Positions 9,083 through 17,448 of a stretch of 64,000 nucleotides of DNA are shown here, piece after piece. Both the position numbers and the translations under genes were made by a program. The DNA comes from Nocardia terrae (GTDB taxonomy: Bacteria; Actinomycetota; Actinomycetes; Mycobacteriales; Mycobacteriaceae): the NCBI RefSeq assembly GCF_009760405.1, contig NZ_WRPP01000017.1:51231-115230 (forward strand). Reading direction: 5' to 3'. Numbering within the stretch: the first letter of the stretch is position 1; the number at the start of each line of letters is the position of its first letter. The notes under the pieces are model-generated. The model searched no databases. It worked only from the letters and a program-made list of their open reading frames with translations, and had not been told where the DNA came from.

Positions 9083-10297
9083 ATGGCCGGTCGATTTCGA
9101 ATCTCCTGGGCAGCAGCGATTTTCGTGGCCGCCGGGATGATCGCCGGTTGCGCCGGCGTGCAGGGCGCACCGAAACCGGCCCAGATCGACACCGGGACAC
9201 TGGATGTCGGCACCTACCCGCTGAACCGCGTGACCTACACCCGCCCCGCGGGGACGAATGGTGGTCTGGTGGAAGGCATACGGATGTCGGGGGCCATAGC
9301 GTCGGGTCAGGAGATCGATCCACTGCTCGCGTACGGCCGCCGCGGCGATGCCCTGGTCAACAGCTCGGACGCGGTCCGCCTCGCCGGGATGGCCGAGGTG
9401 ACAGGGCCCGTGCTGGACCGCGATCGCATGCTTGCGGGCTGGGTGGCGACCGGGTCCGACCGGCCGCCGCCGCAGGCCGGAGTCATCGACACGGCTACCT
9501 CGATCACCACGGCCGCCTTGCGGTTTCCCGATGCCGCCACCGCCACACGGGCCGCCACCGAGCTCGAGGCCGCCGACTTCGATGCGGCCCCGGACCTGAA
9601 CCATCGCCTGGAGCTCCCGGATTACGGTGCGGCGCACGTTCATTGGCGTCCGGGCGTGCCCACGGTCGGGGCCTTTCTGGCGCACGGCGATTTCGTGCTG
9701 TGGGTGTTCATCCAGCGACCGCAGGCCGATCAGAGCGATCTACTGGGTTGGCTGCACAAGGTTTTCGACGTGCAGACCGTGGCTCTCGACGCGTTCCACG
9801 CCACCCCGGAGAAGGATCTGCCGAATCTGCGGGTGGATTCGGAGGACATGCTGGCTCGCGTGATGACCCGCTATCGCGACGACCGCGCCCCCGACAGCGT
9901 GTCGTTCGCCGTCTACAGCGTCAGGTATCTGCTCGAGAACGCCAATCCCGGCGACAAGACCGAATGGTGGCACGCCTACCGGGACACCGGGGCCGACCTG
10001 GTGGCCTTCCTCGATCAGGACAGCCTGACCCGGGCGCGTGACGCGAAATCGGCTCGCGCCCTGCGGGATGCGTTCGTCTCGTTCCGGCAGGGCGACTACA
10101 TCGACGCCGATCCGCCCGCCCACGTGCCCGACGTGCGCTGTCTGACCCCGAAGCCGGGCGTCCCCGCCGACAGCGTCTACGTCTACAAGTGCTATCTCGC
10201 CTACGGCCGCTATCTGGCGGTCATCAACGATGCGGACAAGACCAACGCCCTGCAACGCACCGCCGCGCAGTACGCCTTGCTGGCCAACGGTTTCTGA
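9083..10297 (+). CDS. Secreted lipoprotein, DUF7373-like
   Basis: A 404-residue protein with a lipoprotein signal peptide and lipobox IAGC (Cys at residue 23), so it should be anchored on the outer face of the cytoplasmic membrane. The mature part begins with the motif DTGTLDVGTYPLNRVTY and resembles a lipoprotein family widespread in Nocardia and mycobacteria (annotated as DUF7373 from memory). Its function is unknown. Three cysteines near the C-terminus (VRCLTPK, YKCYLAYGRY) may form a disulfide. The gene stands alone between the tuf terminator and an oppositely oriented small gene. Confidence 0.75.
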   Translation: MAGRFRISWAAAIFVAAGMIAGCAGVQGAPKPAQIDTGTLDVGTYPLNRVTYTRPAGTNGGLVEGIRMSGAIASGQEIDPLLAYGRRGDALVNSSDAVRLAGMAEVTGPVLDRDRMLAGWVATGSDRPPPQAGVIDTATSITTAALRFPDAATATRAATELEAADFDAAPDLNHRLELPDYGAAHVHWRPGVPTVGAFLAHGDFVLWVFIQRPQADQSDLLGWLHKVFDVQTVALDAFHATPEKDLPNLRVDSEDMLARVMTRYRDDRAPDSVSFAVYSVRYLLENANPGDKTEWWHAYRDTGADLVAFLDQDSLTRARDAKSARALRDAFVSFRQGDYIDADPPAHVPDVRCLTPKPGVPADSVYVYKCYLAYGRYLAVINDADKTNALQRTAAQYALLANGF

Positions 10298-10310
10298 GAG
10301 TCCGCCCGCG

Positions 10311-10556
10311 TCAATCCGGTTCCCGGTCGGTGTCCTCGAAGACGGGTTCGCCGTTCTCGTCCACCCAGTCGGTGACGGCGGTGCCGGAGACCATGCCGTC
10401 GGAACCGGGCAGGACGGTCAGGGGCCGGTCGTCGCGGTAGGTCTCGGCCATGCGATGCGCGCGCTCACGGTGTTCCGGCTCGATCTCCGGTTCGGGGATC
10501 GTCTCTCCGTCGTCCGGGTGCGCCGGTTCCCCGTGCGTTCGTTCTCCCGTGCTCAT
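10311..10556 (-). CDS. Small acidic hypothetical protein
   Basis: An 81-residue protein rich in Glu, Asp and Pro at both ends, with a central basic/Arg stretch (EHRERAHRMAETYRDDR) and a C-terminal segment around TDWVDENGEPVFEDTD. It has no signal peptide or membrane segment and no motif I recognise. It is convergent with the lipoprotein gene and is followed upstream by the racemase-family gene on the same strand, 35 nt away, so the two may be one transcript. Codon use suggests it is translated. Confidence 0.6.
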   Translation of the reverse strand: MSTGERTHGEPAHPDDGETIPEPEIEPEHRERAHRMAETYRDDRPLTVLPGSDGMVSGTAVTDWVDENGEPVFEDTDREPD

Positions 10557-10591
10557 GAGCTAGCCCTGCCCAGCTTCGCCGGGAGTAAACG

Positions 10592-11416
10592 TCAGCGGCG
10601 TGGCGCGGCGGCGATCTCGCCGACGGCGGCGGTCGCGCCGAGAATTCGACCGGACTCGAAAGCGGCTGCGGCGGTGGGGAGTTGGGCGGGGCGGCCGGAC
10701 GAGAGGACGCGGACGGCCCCGGAACCGGCGGTCGGGCGGCCGAGAGCGTCCATGCGGCGCAGGGTCTGGCCCGCGACCGCTTCGGCGCTGTCGAAGACTC
10801 GCACGCCGGTCGGGAGGGCGGTGAGGATGTCGTCGAGGACCAAGGGGTAATGAGTGCAGCCCAGCACGATGCCCTCGGTGTCGGCGGGGGTGCGGGCGGC
10901 GGCGTCGGCGATGGCCTCGGCGATGACCGGAAGATCGCCGCGGTCGATGGCGTCGGCCAGGCCGTGGCAGGCGATGCCGGTGATATCGGCGTCGCCGCCG
11001 AAGCGGGCGATGAGGTCGGCCTGGTAGGCGCTGGCGGTGGTGGCCGCCGTGGCCCAGACCGCAACCTTCTGGCAAGCGGCGGCCGCGGGTTTGATGGCGG
11101 GGACGGTGCCGATCACGGGCACTCCGGGGCCGACCATGGCGCGGACGTGCTCGAGCGCGGTGACACTGGCGGTGTTACAGGGCAGCACAATGACTTCCGC
11201 GCCTTCGCCGAGGGCGAGGCGGGCGGTATCCAGTACCCGGTCGACGACCCATTGCTCCGGCTTCGGTCCCCACGGTGCGCCGTCGGGATCATTGAGCAGC
11301 AGCAGGTCGAGATCGGGCCGCAGCTTCCGCAACCAGGCGGCAGTGGGCAGCAGCCCAAATCCGGAGTCGATGAGCGCGACGATCACACCTTGCACGGTAG
11401 TGAAAGGCCCCGCCAC
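10592..11416 (-). CDS. Aspartate/glutamate racemase family protein (MurI-like)
   Basis: A protein of about 274 residues with the two-cysteine catalytic pattern of amino-acid racemases: DSGFG near the N-terminus, LPCNTAS for the first catalytic Cys and GCTHYP for the second. These enzymes interconvert L- and D-glutamate (or aspartate) without a cofactor; glutamate racemase supplies D-Glu for peptidoglycan. The middle (NDPDGAPWGPKP) departs from canonical MurI, so this may be a paralogue rather than the essential enzyme. The start is uncertain: GTG at 11416 is used here, but GTG codons a few positions downstream are equally plausible. Confidence 0.75.
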   Translation of the reverse strand: MAGPFTTVQGVIVALIDSGFGLLPTAAWLRKLRPDLDLLLLNDPDGAPWGPKPEQWVVDRVLDTARLALGEGAEVIVLPCNTASVTALEHVRAMVGPGVPVIGTVPAIKPAAAACQKVAVWATAATTASAYQADLIARFGGDADITGIACHGLADAIDRGDLPVIAEAIADAAARTPADTEGIVLGCTHYPLVLDDILTALPTGVRVFDSAEAVAGQTLRRMDALGRPTAGSGAVRVLSSGRPAQLPTAAAAFESGRILGATAAVGEIAAAPRR

Positions 11417-11449
11417 ATAGCGAACCGCGGGTCGGAAATCCGCCCGTGA

Positions 11450-12646
11450 CTACCCGACGGCGGCCTGTGGTCGCAGGTTGGCGGCGAGTTCGGCGCGGGC
11501 CTTCATCACCTTGCCGACCATGCTCGCGCCGACGACGGCGACCAGTTCGCCCGCGCGCAGGTAGTGGGCGAGGAACTTGCGGCCCTTGTCCTCGACGATG
11601 CGGATCTCGTCGGCCAGCGCGGGGATGCCGAGCACCTGGATCTTCATGTCGTACTGGTCGCTCCAGACGTACGGCACCTGGACCTCGGCGGTCGTCTCGG
11701 TGCCGAGCAGGGCGGCGGCCAGGGTCTGGGCCTGCTCGCCCGCATTGGTCCAGTGCTCGACGCGCTTGTGGCGGCCGCTGGCGTGCGGCCAGGCGGCCAC
11801 GTCGCCGACGGCCCAGACGCCGGGGATCGAGGTGCGCCCGGTGGCGTCGGTCAGGACCCCGCCGCCTTCGCTCGGGGTGGCGAGCGGGATGCCGGAGCCT
11901 TCGAGCCAGGAGGTGACGGGCACCGAGCCGATGCCGATGACCACCAGGTCGGCGTCGAGGACGGTGCCGTCGGCGAGCCGCACGCCGCTGACCGAGTCGC
12001 CCTCGGCGACAAGCGATTCCACCCCGGCGCCGCACCGCACCGCGACGCCCTCGGCCTCGTGCAGCCGGGTCACCAGCGCGCCGACCTGCTCGCCGAGCGC
12101 GGCGAACAGGGGAGTGGGCTGGGGTTCGACGAGGGTCACGTCGAGATCGCGGGAGAGGAAGCTCGCCGCGAGTTCGCAGCCGATGAAGCCCGCGCCCACG
12201 ATGACGGCCTTGCGCGCGCTGCCCAGGTGCTCGCGCAGGGCCGCGGCGTCGGCATGCGAGCGCAGCACGTGGACGCCGGAGACCTCGGGCAGTCCCGGAA
12301 TGCGCCGCGGCCGCAGCCCGGTCGCGATCACCAACGCGTCGTAGTGCGCGTCGGTGCCGTCGGAGAGGTGCACGCGGCGGGCGGCGGTATCGACACCGGT
12401 GGCCGCGACGCCGAGCCGCAGCCGGATGCGCTGTTCGGAGTAGAACTCGGCGGGCCGCAGGGCGGTGTCGTCGGTTTCGGCGCGCATGTACTGCTTCGAC
12501 AGCGGCGGCCGGTCGTAGGGCGCCCGGTTCTCATCGCCGAGCAGGGTGATCTGGCCGGTGTAACCCGCACGTCGCAGCTCTTCGGCGGTGCGGAGCCCCG
12601 CCAGCCCCGCGCCAACAATTAGAACGTGTTCTACCGACTGCGACAT
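11450..12646 (-). CDS. FAD-dependent ferredoxin/rubredoxin reductase-type oxidoreductase
   Basis: A flavoprotein of about 398 residues. It has an N-terminal FAD-binding GxGxxG (VLIVGAGLAGLRTAEEL), the motif YDRPPLSKQYM typical of ferredoxin reductases of oxygenase systems, a second dinucleotide fold for NAD(P)H (VIVGAGFIGCELA), and the late FAD motif GVWAVGDVA. Such proteins pass electrons from NAD(P)H to a ferredoxin serving a P450 or Rieske oxygenase. I start it at the Met at 12646 because the GxGxxG then falls near the N-terminus as usual; the frame is open to an ATG at 12748. A KstR-like palindrome lies over codons 5-9. Confidence 0.88.
   Translation of the reverse strand: MSQSVEHVLIVGAGLAGLRTAEELRRAGYTGQITLLGDENRAPYDRPPLSKQYMRAETDDTALRPAEFYSEQRIRLRLGVAATGVDTAARRVHLSDGTDAHYDALVIATGLRPRRIPGLPEVSGVHVLRSHADAAALREHLGSARKAVIVGAGFIGCELAASFLSRDLDVTLVEPQPTPLFAALGEQVGALVTRLHEAEGVAVRCGAGVESLVAEGDSVSGVRLADGTVLDADLVVIGIGSVPVTSWLEGSGIPLATPSEGGGVLTDATGRTSIPGVWAVGDVAAWPHASGRHKRVEHWTNAGEQAQTLAAALLGTETTAEVQVPYVWSDQYDMKIQVLGIPALADEIRIVEDKGRKFLAHYLRAGELVAVVGASMVGKVMKARAELAANLRPQAAVG
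12620..12633. promoter_or_regulatory. KstR-like box inside the 5' end of the reductase gene
   Basis: TAGAACGTGTTCTA matches the KstR consensus TnnAACnnGTTnnA known from steroid-catabolism genes of mycobacteria and rhodococci. The same 14 bases occur in front of kshB in this window. Here the site lies within the coding sequence, just behind the start codon, a position where a repressor could still block transcription. It could also be chance. Confidence 0.4.
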
Positions 12647-12729
12647 GCGCCAACCATATCGGTTCCCGAGGTCGCGCGGATCTGTGTCGCCGGTCACACC
12701 CGAACTGCGGCCTAAGCGTATCCATGCAT

Positions 12730-12761
12730 TGATTGATCGGGCGGTCAATCAGGAATACAAC
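12730..12761 (+). promoter_or_regulatory. Operator-like dyad overlapping the SPW gene promoter
   Basis: TGATTGA (12730-12736) and TCAATCA (12745-12751) form a 22-bp near-palindrome around TCGGGCGG, the size and shape of TetR-family operators. It overlaps a likely promoter on the plus strand: TTGATC (12733-12738), 17-nt spacer, TACAAC (12756-12761). The nearest candidate repressor is the TetR gene at 13299. Confidence 0.5.
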
Positions 12762-12803
12762 GAAAGCAGAACATATTCCCTCGCCTTTCAAAGGAGGCAT
12801 TCC

Positions 12804-13154
12804 ATGTTCACCGTGAGTCGCGCGGAGCAGGCCGTGACGGTCGTGCTCGGCGCAGTCGCCGCGCTGTCCCCGATCTGGGTGGCGCACAGCAGCCGCGCAC
12901 TGTGGACCCTCGTGGTGCTCGGCGTGCTGATCGCACTCGCGGGCCTGTCCCAGCTCACCGACCGGGCCAGCGGCTGGACCGGCCGCGCGCTCGGGGTGCT
13001 GGGCGTCCTGATGTTCATCTCCCCCTGGGTGATGAACTTCCACTCCTACAGCAACGCCTCCTGGGTTGCGTGGATCGTGGGTGCGTTGACGGTGGTGGTC
13101 GCTTTGGCCGAGATGCCCGAGGTTGCGGGTCGTTTCGGCGCGGCGGCGCACTGA
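12804..13154 (+). CDS. SPW repeat membrane protein
   Basis: A 116-residue integral membrane protein with about four transmembrane segments arranged as two repeats, each carrying an S-P-W type motif (LSPIWVAH and ISPWVMNF). This matches the SPW repeat family, whose function is unknown. The ATG is preceded by AAAGGAGG at ideal spacing. A promoter overlapped by a TetR-type dyad lies just upstream, and a TetR gene lies 144 nt downstream on the same strand; the two genes look like a regulated unit. Confidence 0.85.
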   Translation: MFTVSRAEQAVTVVLGAVAALSPIWVAHSSRALWTLVVLGVLIALAGLSQLTDRASGWTGRALGVLGVLMFISPWVMNFHSYSNASWVAWIVGALTVVVALAEMPEVAGRFGAAAH

Positions 13155-13298
13155 CCGACACCGGGCACGCCGGCCTCGGGCCCCCGTGACTGCGGGAGAG
13201 CCAGCGAGGTCGGCGTGTCTGCGCGTTATGCTTGTCGTCTACGTCCGCCCGATCGGTGGCGGAAGCCTCCGCTTCGAAGCGTGAGGAGGAAGCGAGCA

Positions 13299-13913
13299 GT
13301 GCCAACACCACGGCGTCGTCGGAGCAAGAAGGTCGACGGGGATGCTCGCCAGCTCATTCTGGATGCCGCCGAAAGGCTGTTCGCGGCCAATGGATTCGAC
13401 GCGACGCCCACGGCGTCGATCGCCGAGGCGGCCGGGGTGCCCAAGGGGCTGATCTTCTATTACTTCCCGACCAAGGGCGCGATTCTCTCGGCGCTCATGG
13501 ACGAGCGGGTGCCGCCGCAGCCGCTGGACGACATCGAGTCCGTGGTGGTGCCGGGTGATCCGGCCAAGAGCCTGGTGAACATGGATGCCGCGCTGAATCT
13601 GCGCGAGAACAACTCCTCGGTGTTGCGGGTCATCATGTGGCGCGAGGCCGATACCCATCCGGATGTGCGGAAACAGTTGCGCCGCATGCGTGATCAGTTA
13701 CTGGAGGCGACGGCGCGGGTACTGGCGGCGAGCGCGCCCGGTCCGGTGCAGCCGGGGACGCTGCGGGCGTGCGCGGCGGCGTGGGTGTCGGCCATGCTGG
13801 CCATCGCGAGCTCGGATCGGTTGCACGCCTTGGACGGGGTCCCGTTGCCGACGGCCGACGAGATCATGAACGTGGCCCAGGTGGTCGCGGCGGGCATGAG
13901 CCACATGGGCTGA
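13299..13913 (+). CDS. TetR-family transcriptional regulator
   Basis: A 204-residue one-component regulator. After a basic N-terminal tail (PRRRRSKK) it has the TetR DNA-binding domain (about residues 12-60) with ASIAEAAGVPKGLIFYYFPT as helix-turn-helix. The rest is a helical effector domain of unknown ligand. I use the GTG start at 13299 because GAGGAGGAAG precedes it; the frame is open further upstream but those codons look non-coding. It follows the SPW gene and probably acts at the 22-bp dyad at 12730. Confidence 0.88.
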   Translation: MPTPRRRRSKKVDGDARQLILDAAERLFAANGFDATPTASIAEAAGVPKGLIFYYFPTKGAILSALMDERVPPQPLDDIESVVVPGDPAKSLVNMDAALNLRENNSSVLRVIMWREADTHPDVRKQLRRMRDQLLEATARVLAASAPGPVQPGTLRACAAAWVSAMLAIASSDRLHALDGVPLPTADEIMNVAQVVAAGMSHMG

Positions 13914-13936
13914 GCCCCGGTGTGATGTCACGCCGC

Positions 13937-13952
13937 CCAGCAGGTTTGCTGG
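13937..13952 (+). terminator. Possible terminator after the TetR gene
   Basis: CCAGCA-GGTT-TGCTGG forms a 6-bp hairpin 23 nt after the TetR stop, followed by a loosely T-rich stretch (TATTTCTTCTTC). It is weak by stem length but well placed. Confidence 0.35.
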
Positions 13953-14042
13953 CGTGTCGCTATTTCTTCTTCACGGCTCCCGAACGACACTCGTTGTGGG
14001 GCAAGCATGCGATTCTCACAGCGAAGTTCGTGGAGGAACCTG

Positions 14043-15251
14043 GTGAAGGCCAAATGGTTGCTGCGTGTATACGGAATCTTGGCGGCAGGTCTGGCGCTGG
14101 CGGGCACGATGCCTGCGGCGCAGGCGGATCCGGTCTATCCGATGCCCGATCCCGATCCGTTCTACGCGCAACCGGCCGACATCGCCGACCACGCGCCCGG
14201 CGACGTGCTCGCGACGCGGCCCATGCCGCCGCTGCTCATTTTTCCGGATACCGCTGTCACGCTGGTGAAATTCCGTTCCACGAGCTCGGAGGGCGGCCCG
14301 ATCGCGGCGGTCACCACGGTGCTCACGCCGCGTGAGCATCAACCCGGCGGACCGTTGCTCTCCTACCAGCACATCATCAATGGGCTCGGCGCCGATTGCG
14401 CGGTGTCGCGCGTGCTCTACACCAGCGACCCGAATCTGTATGTGAAGGAAGCGGTCGCGTTGAACGCCGCGCTGCGTCGCGGCTGGTCGGTGGCGCTGCC
14501 CGATCATCTGGGCCCGAATTTCGCTTACGGCGCGGCCAAATTGGGCGGGCAGATCACCTTGGACGGTATTCGCGCGGCGCAGCGGCTGCCCGAATTGGGT
14601 TTGGGCAACAGCCCGGTGGCCATGGCCGGATATTCCGGCGGTGGGATGGCGACCGCGTGGGCGGCGGCCCTCGCGCCGCGCTACGCCCCGGAGTTGAAAC
14701 TCGCGGGCGCCGCCACCGGTGGCGTGCCGATGAATCTGATGAAGATGGTGAACGCGCTGGGCCTGCAACCGCATCCGGCGTTCGGACTGGCCATGGCGGC
14801 GGCGATCGGCCTGGAGCGCGAGTATCCGGATCGGCTGCCCATCAGTTCGCAGCTGAACGCGGCGGGCCTGGCCGCGCGCAATGCCATGGCCAATGGCTGC
14901 ACCAATGAGATCATGGCGATCGGCGCGGGGCACAGCGCGCGTGAATTCGCCGCCAGCACTTCGCTGATCGATGATCCGACGGTGCGGTCGGTGCTGGACG
15001 AGAACAGCCTGGAACTGTACGACGGGGTGCCGAACATCCCGGTGTTCGAATGGCATTCGCCCAGCGATCCGCTGATCCCGGTGGACGCCATCGTGAATAC
15101 CGATCGCCGCTATTGCGCGGCCGGGGTGCGCCTGGACATGGATATGAATCCGTCGCCGGAGCATTTGTCGGCGGCCGTGCTGGGCTTGCCGGATGCCTTC
15201 GCCTGGATCGACGCCCGGCTGCGCGGAGAACCGGCCCCCTCCAACTGCTGA
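14043..15251 (+). CDS. Secreted lipase (LIP family, alpha/beta-hydrolase)
   Basis: A protein of about 402 residues with a Sec signal peptide (WLLRVYGILAAGLALAGTMP, then AAQA before the likely cleavage). The body is a secretory lipase of the type common in Nocardia and mycobacteria. The nucleophile is Ser198 in GYSGGGM; the probable acid is Asp in SPSDPLIPVD and the His is in SPEHLSAA near the C-terminus. It should hydrolyse triacylglycerols or other esters outside the cell. I prefer the GTG start at 14043 because GGAGGA lies 5 nt before it; an in-frame ATG at 14007 would add 12 residues. No lipase chaperone is nearby. Confidence 0.85.
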   Translation: MKAKWLLRVYGILAAGLALAGTMPAAQADPVYPMPDPDPFYAQPADIADHAPGDVLATRPMPPLLIFPDTAVTLVKFRSTSSEGGPIAAVTTVLTPREHQPGGPLLSYQHIINGLGADCAVSRVLYTSDPNLYVKEAVALNAALRRGWSVALPDHLGPNFAYGAAKLGGQITLDGIRAAQRLPELGLGNSPVAMAGYSGGGMATAWAAALAPRYAPELKLAGAATGGVPMNLMKMVNALGLQPHPAFGLAMAAAIGLEREYPDRLPISSQLNAAGLAARNAMANGCTNEIMAIGAGHSAREFAASTSLIDDPTVRSVLDENSLELYDGVPNIPVFEWHSPSDPLIPVDAIVNTDRRYCAAGVRLDMDMNPSPEHLSAAVLGLPDAFAWIDARLRGEPAPSNC

Positions 15252-15356
15252 CCCGCGTCAATCCCCCAATACCGTTGGTGTGGGCCGGATTCGCGATATG
15301 CGGATTCGTGCCGTCATCGCGGCCCGACTCGCACCCGATCCCGCCGCCCAGTAAGA

Positions 15357-16358
15357 ATGTCGGCCATGGATGCCGATTTCACTGCCGGTCCGGGAGATTC
15401 GCGCCCCGGGCGCCAGCCGGGTTACCGCCTCACCCACCCGGACCCCTCGTCACCGGGGACTTCGCCGAACCCGGTGCTGACCGGCATCGACACCGGCGGC
15501 CACAACGGGCTGGGCCGCAACGGCCACGAGCAGGCCGCGCAGTGGTCCTCCGCGCCCGTAACCCTGCGCGCCACACCGGAACCCGACCCGCTGCCCCGGC
15601 GCCTGGCCCCGGACCTGCCGCAGCGCACCTCGGACCCCGAGGCGGTGGCCGCCCGGCTCGCCGCCGACAGCGAGCCGTTCGCCGCGAACGATTCCCTGTA
15701 CGCCCGAACCAGGCCCAATGGTGGCGGGTTCACCCAGCCCGAGTCCGACCCCCGGCCGTTCGCCACCGCTCCCGCCGTGGAGGTCGAGACGCCCGTGCGT
15801 CCCGCGGTCAACGGCTCGCCGTTCGGCGCGCGCATCGAGGCCGACGAGGAGATGTTCGGGGCGAGCCCCGCGGTCGAGATCCAGGCCCCGGTGGGCCGCC
15901 GCTACGCGCCGGACCCCGAGCCGCCCGCCCAGCCGGAGGCTCCGGCCCGGCTGGAGCGCATGGAGGCCGTCGCCGTGTCGCTGCGCGAGAGCATCGAGGA
16001 GGAGGCGCCGGCGGCCCCGGTGCGTCCGGCGCCCGCCCCGTCCCGTCGCCGCGCCGCTCCGGAACCCGAAGTCGCAGTCCAGGACCCGGCCCCGAGCGCA
16101 TCCAAGGCCACGGAATTCCGGACCAGCGACGCCACCATCGACCTGCACCACATCATGCGCCTGCTGGTCGCCAGCCACGAGCTGGAGCAGGCCGCGACGG
16201 CCGCCGAATCCGGCGAGGCCGATATCGCGAAGCTGGCCCAGGCCGCCCATCGAACCCGTTCGGCAGCCGTGGAATTGGTGGCCGCCTGGTACGGAGGGGC
16301 GGACCACATGCGAAATTTTGGCGAGGTGCTGTTACAGGCCGCGGCTGAAACAGCTTGA
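15357..16358 (+). CDS. Hypothetical protein with disordered Pro-rich N-terminus and helical C-terminus
   Basis: A 333-residue protein. Roughly the first 250 residues are rich in Pro, Ala, Glu and Arg with no recognisable fold and look disordered. The last 75 residues, beginning near ATIDLHHIMRLLVASHELEQ, are predicted by composition to form a compact helical domain. No signal peptide or membrane segment is seen, and I do not recognise a family. Start codons at 15357 and 15366 are both possible. It ends 13 nt before the DNA alkylation repair gene and may be in its operon. Confidence 0.65.
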   Translation: MSAMDADFTAGPGDSRPGRQPGYRLTHPDPSSPGTSPNPVLTGIDTGGHNGLGRNGHEQAAQWSSAPVTLRATPEPDPLPRRLAPDLPQRTSDPEAVAARLAADSEPFAANDSLYARTRPNGGGFTQPESDPRPFATAPAVEVETPVRPAVNGSPFGARIEADEEMFGASPAVEIQAPVGRRYAPDPEPPAQPEAPARLERMEAVAVSLRESIEEEAPAAPVRPAPAPSRRRAAPEPEVAVQDPAPSASKATEFRTSDATIDLHHIMRLLVASHELEQAATAAESGEADIAKLAQAAHRTRSAAVELVAAWYGGADHMRNFGEVLLQAAAETA

Positions 16359-16371
16359 TACCTTTTGCGGA

Positions 16372-17130
16372 ATGACCGGAACCGGCGCGACGACGAAGGG
16401 CTTGACGGCTGCCGCGGTGCGGGCGGAATTGGCGGTGTTCGCCGATCCGGCCGATGCGGTGCATCTGCAGCGCTTTTTCAAGACGGGCCCGGGGGAGTAC
16501 GGGGAAGGGGATGTATTCATCGGCGTCCGGGTTCCGCAGACCCGGAAGGCCGTGAAACCTTTCGCGGGGCTGCCGCTTTCGGAGATCGATCTGTTGCTCG
16601 ACAGTCCGGTGCACGAGCACCGGCTGGCCGGGTTGGTGATTCTCAATGGGGAGATGGCGAGGGCGTCGCGCAAACGCGGGGGAGATGAAGCGCGGCAGCG
16701 GGAAATCGCCGAGTTCTATCTGGCCGCCGTAAGGCGCGGGCGGGTCAACAACTGGGATCTGGTCGACGCGTCGGCCGAGTTCATTCTGGGTCCGTGGTTG
16801 TCCGAACGCCCGCGGGATCTGCTCTACGAATTCGCGGCCTCGGATTCGCTGTGGGAGCGGCGGGTGGCACTGCTCACCACTTTCGCCTTCATCAAGCAGG
16901 GCGATACCTCGACCACCGTCGACTTGTGCGAGCGGCTGCTCGCCGATCGTCGCGATCTGATTCAGAAGGCGGTCGGCTGGATGCTGCGGGAGATGGGCAA
17001 ACGTGTCGATCCCGCGATTCTGACGGGATTTCTGGACGCGCACGCGGCGGATATGGGCCGGACCGCGCTGAGTTACGCGACCGAGCATCTGACCCCTGAG
17101 CAGCGGGTTCATTACCGCGCACTGCGCTGA
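16372..17130 (+). CDS. DNA alkylation repair protein (AlkD-like, HEAT-like repeats)
   Basis: A 252-residue protein of the DNA alkylation repair family. AlkD-type enzymes use a C-shaped stack of HEAT-like helices to remove 3-methyl- and 7-methylpurines. Typical early residues are FKTGPGEYGEGDVFIGVRVP, then helical repeats with DLLLDSPVHEHRLAGL, NNWDLVDASAEFILG, and the late motif IQKAVGWMLREMGK. The length fits the family. It probably sits in one transcript with the preceding hypothetical gene. Confidence 0.9.
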   Translation: MTGTGATTKGLTAAAVRAELAVFADPADAVHLQRFFKTGPGEYGEGDVFIGVRVPQTRKAVKPFAGLPLSEIDLLLDSPVHEHRLAGLVILNGEMARASRKRGGDEARQREIAEFYLAAVRRGRVNNWDLVDASAEFILGPWLSERPRDLLYEFAASDSLWERRVALLTTFAFIKQGDTSTTVDLCERLLADRRDLIQKAVGWMLREMGKRVDPAILTGFLDAHAADMGRTALSYATEHLTPEQRVHYRALR

Positions 17131-17448
17131 GCGGGGCGCTGCCGGGTTGCTGTGAGATACAGCTCGAGCGGTAAACACTGACTGTTCACCCTGTGTTCAG
17201 TTTACGTTAACCTAGCGCAATCATTCTGTGATCAGTCGGCGACGGCCGATACCTGCTCGAAACGAGCAAGTACCCCTCGCGCGGAGACCGCCGTTATCGG
17301 TGAGAGCGCGAACGAACGGTGATAGCTGGGAGATTCCCGAATCCCGTTCTTCCACAAGGCTGATCAGCAGCCCCCACACAACCCATGCAGTGCGTCGGTG
17401 GGTCCCCTCGGGGATGCCCGCCGTGGTCAGCGCTGCGCCCGTTTCGCT
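17131..17448 (+). promoter_or_regulatory. Long non-coding leader before the transglycosylase gene
   Basis: This 318-nt stretch has no supported gene. It contains two TGTTCA copies 5 nt apart near 17182 (TGTTCACCCTGTGTTCA), a GTTAAC palindrome shortly after, and a strong hairpin at 17397-17422, where GGTGGG pairs with CCCGCC around an inner CCCC-TC-GGGG stem. The hairpin ends 26 nt before the start codon. Secreted cell-wall hydrolase genes of actinobacteria often have long regulated leaders, some with c-di-AMP riboswitches; I could not match that riboswitch consensus here. Confidence 0.4.

Noticed and set aside
5527..9213. A 1,228-codon minus-strand frame across fusA and tuf
   Set aside because: It is antisense to two certain elongation-factor genes and has low-complexity content.
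13299..13913. Calling this TetR gene mftR because mftF is in the window
   Set aside because: The sequence does not resemble MftR as I know it, and it pairs with the SPW gene instead.
17131..17448. A c-di-AMP (ydaO-type) riboswitch before the transglycosylase gene
   Set aside because: The conserved core of that riboswitch could not be found by eye.
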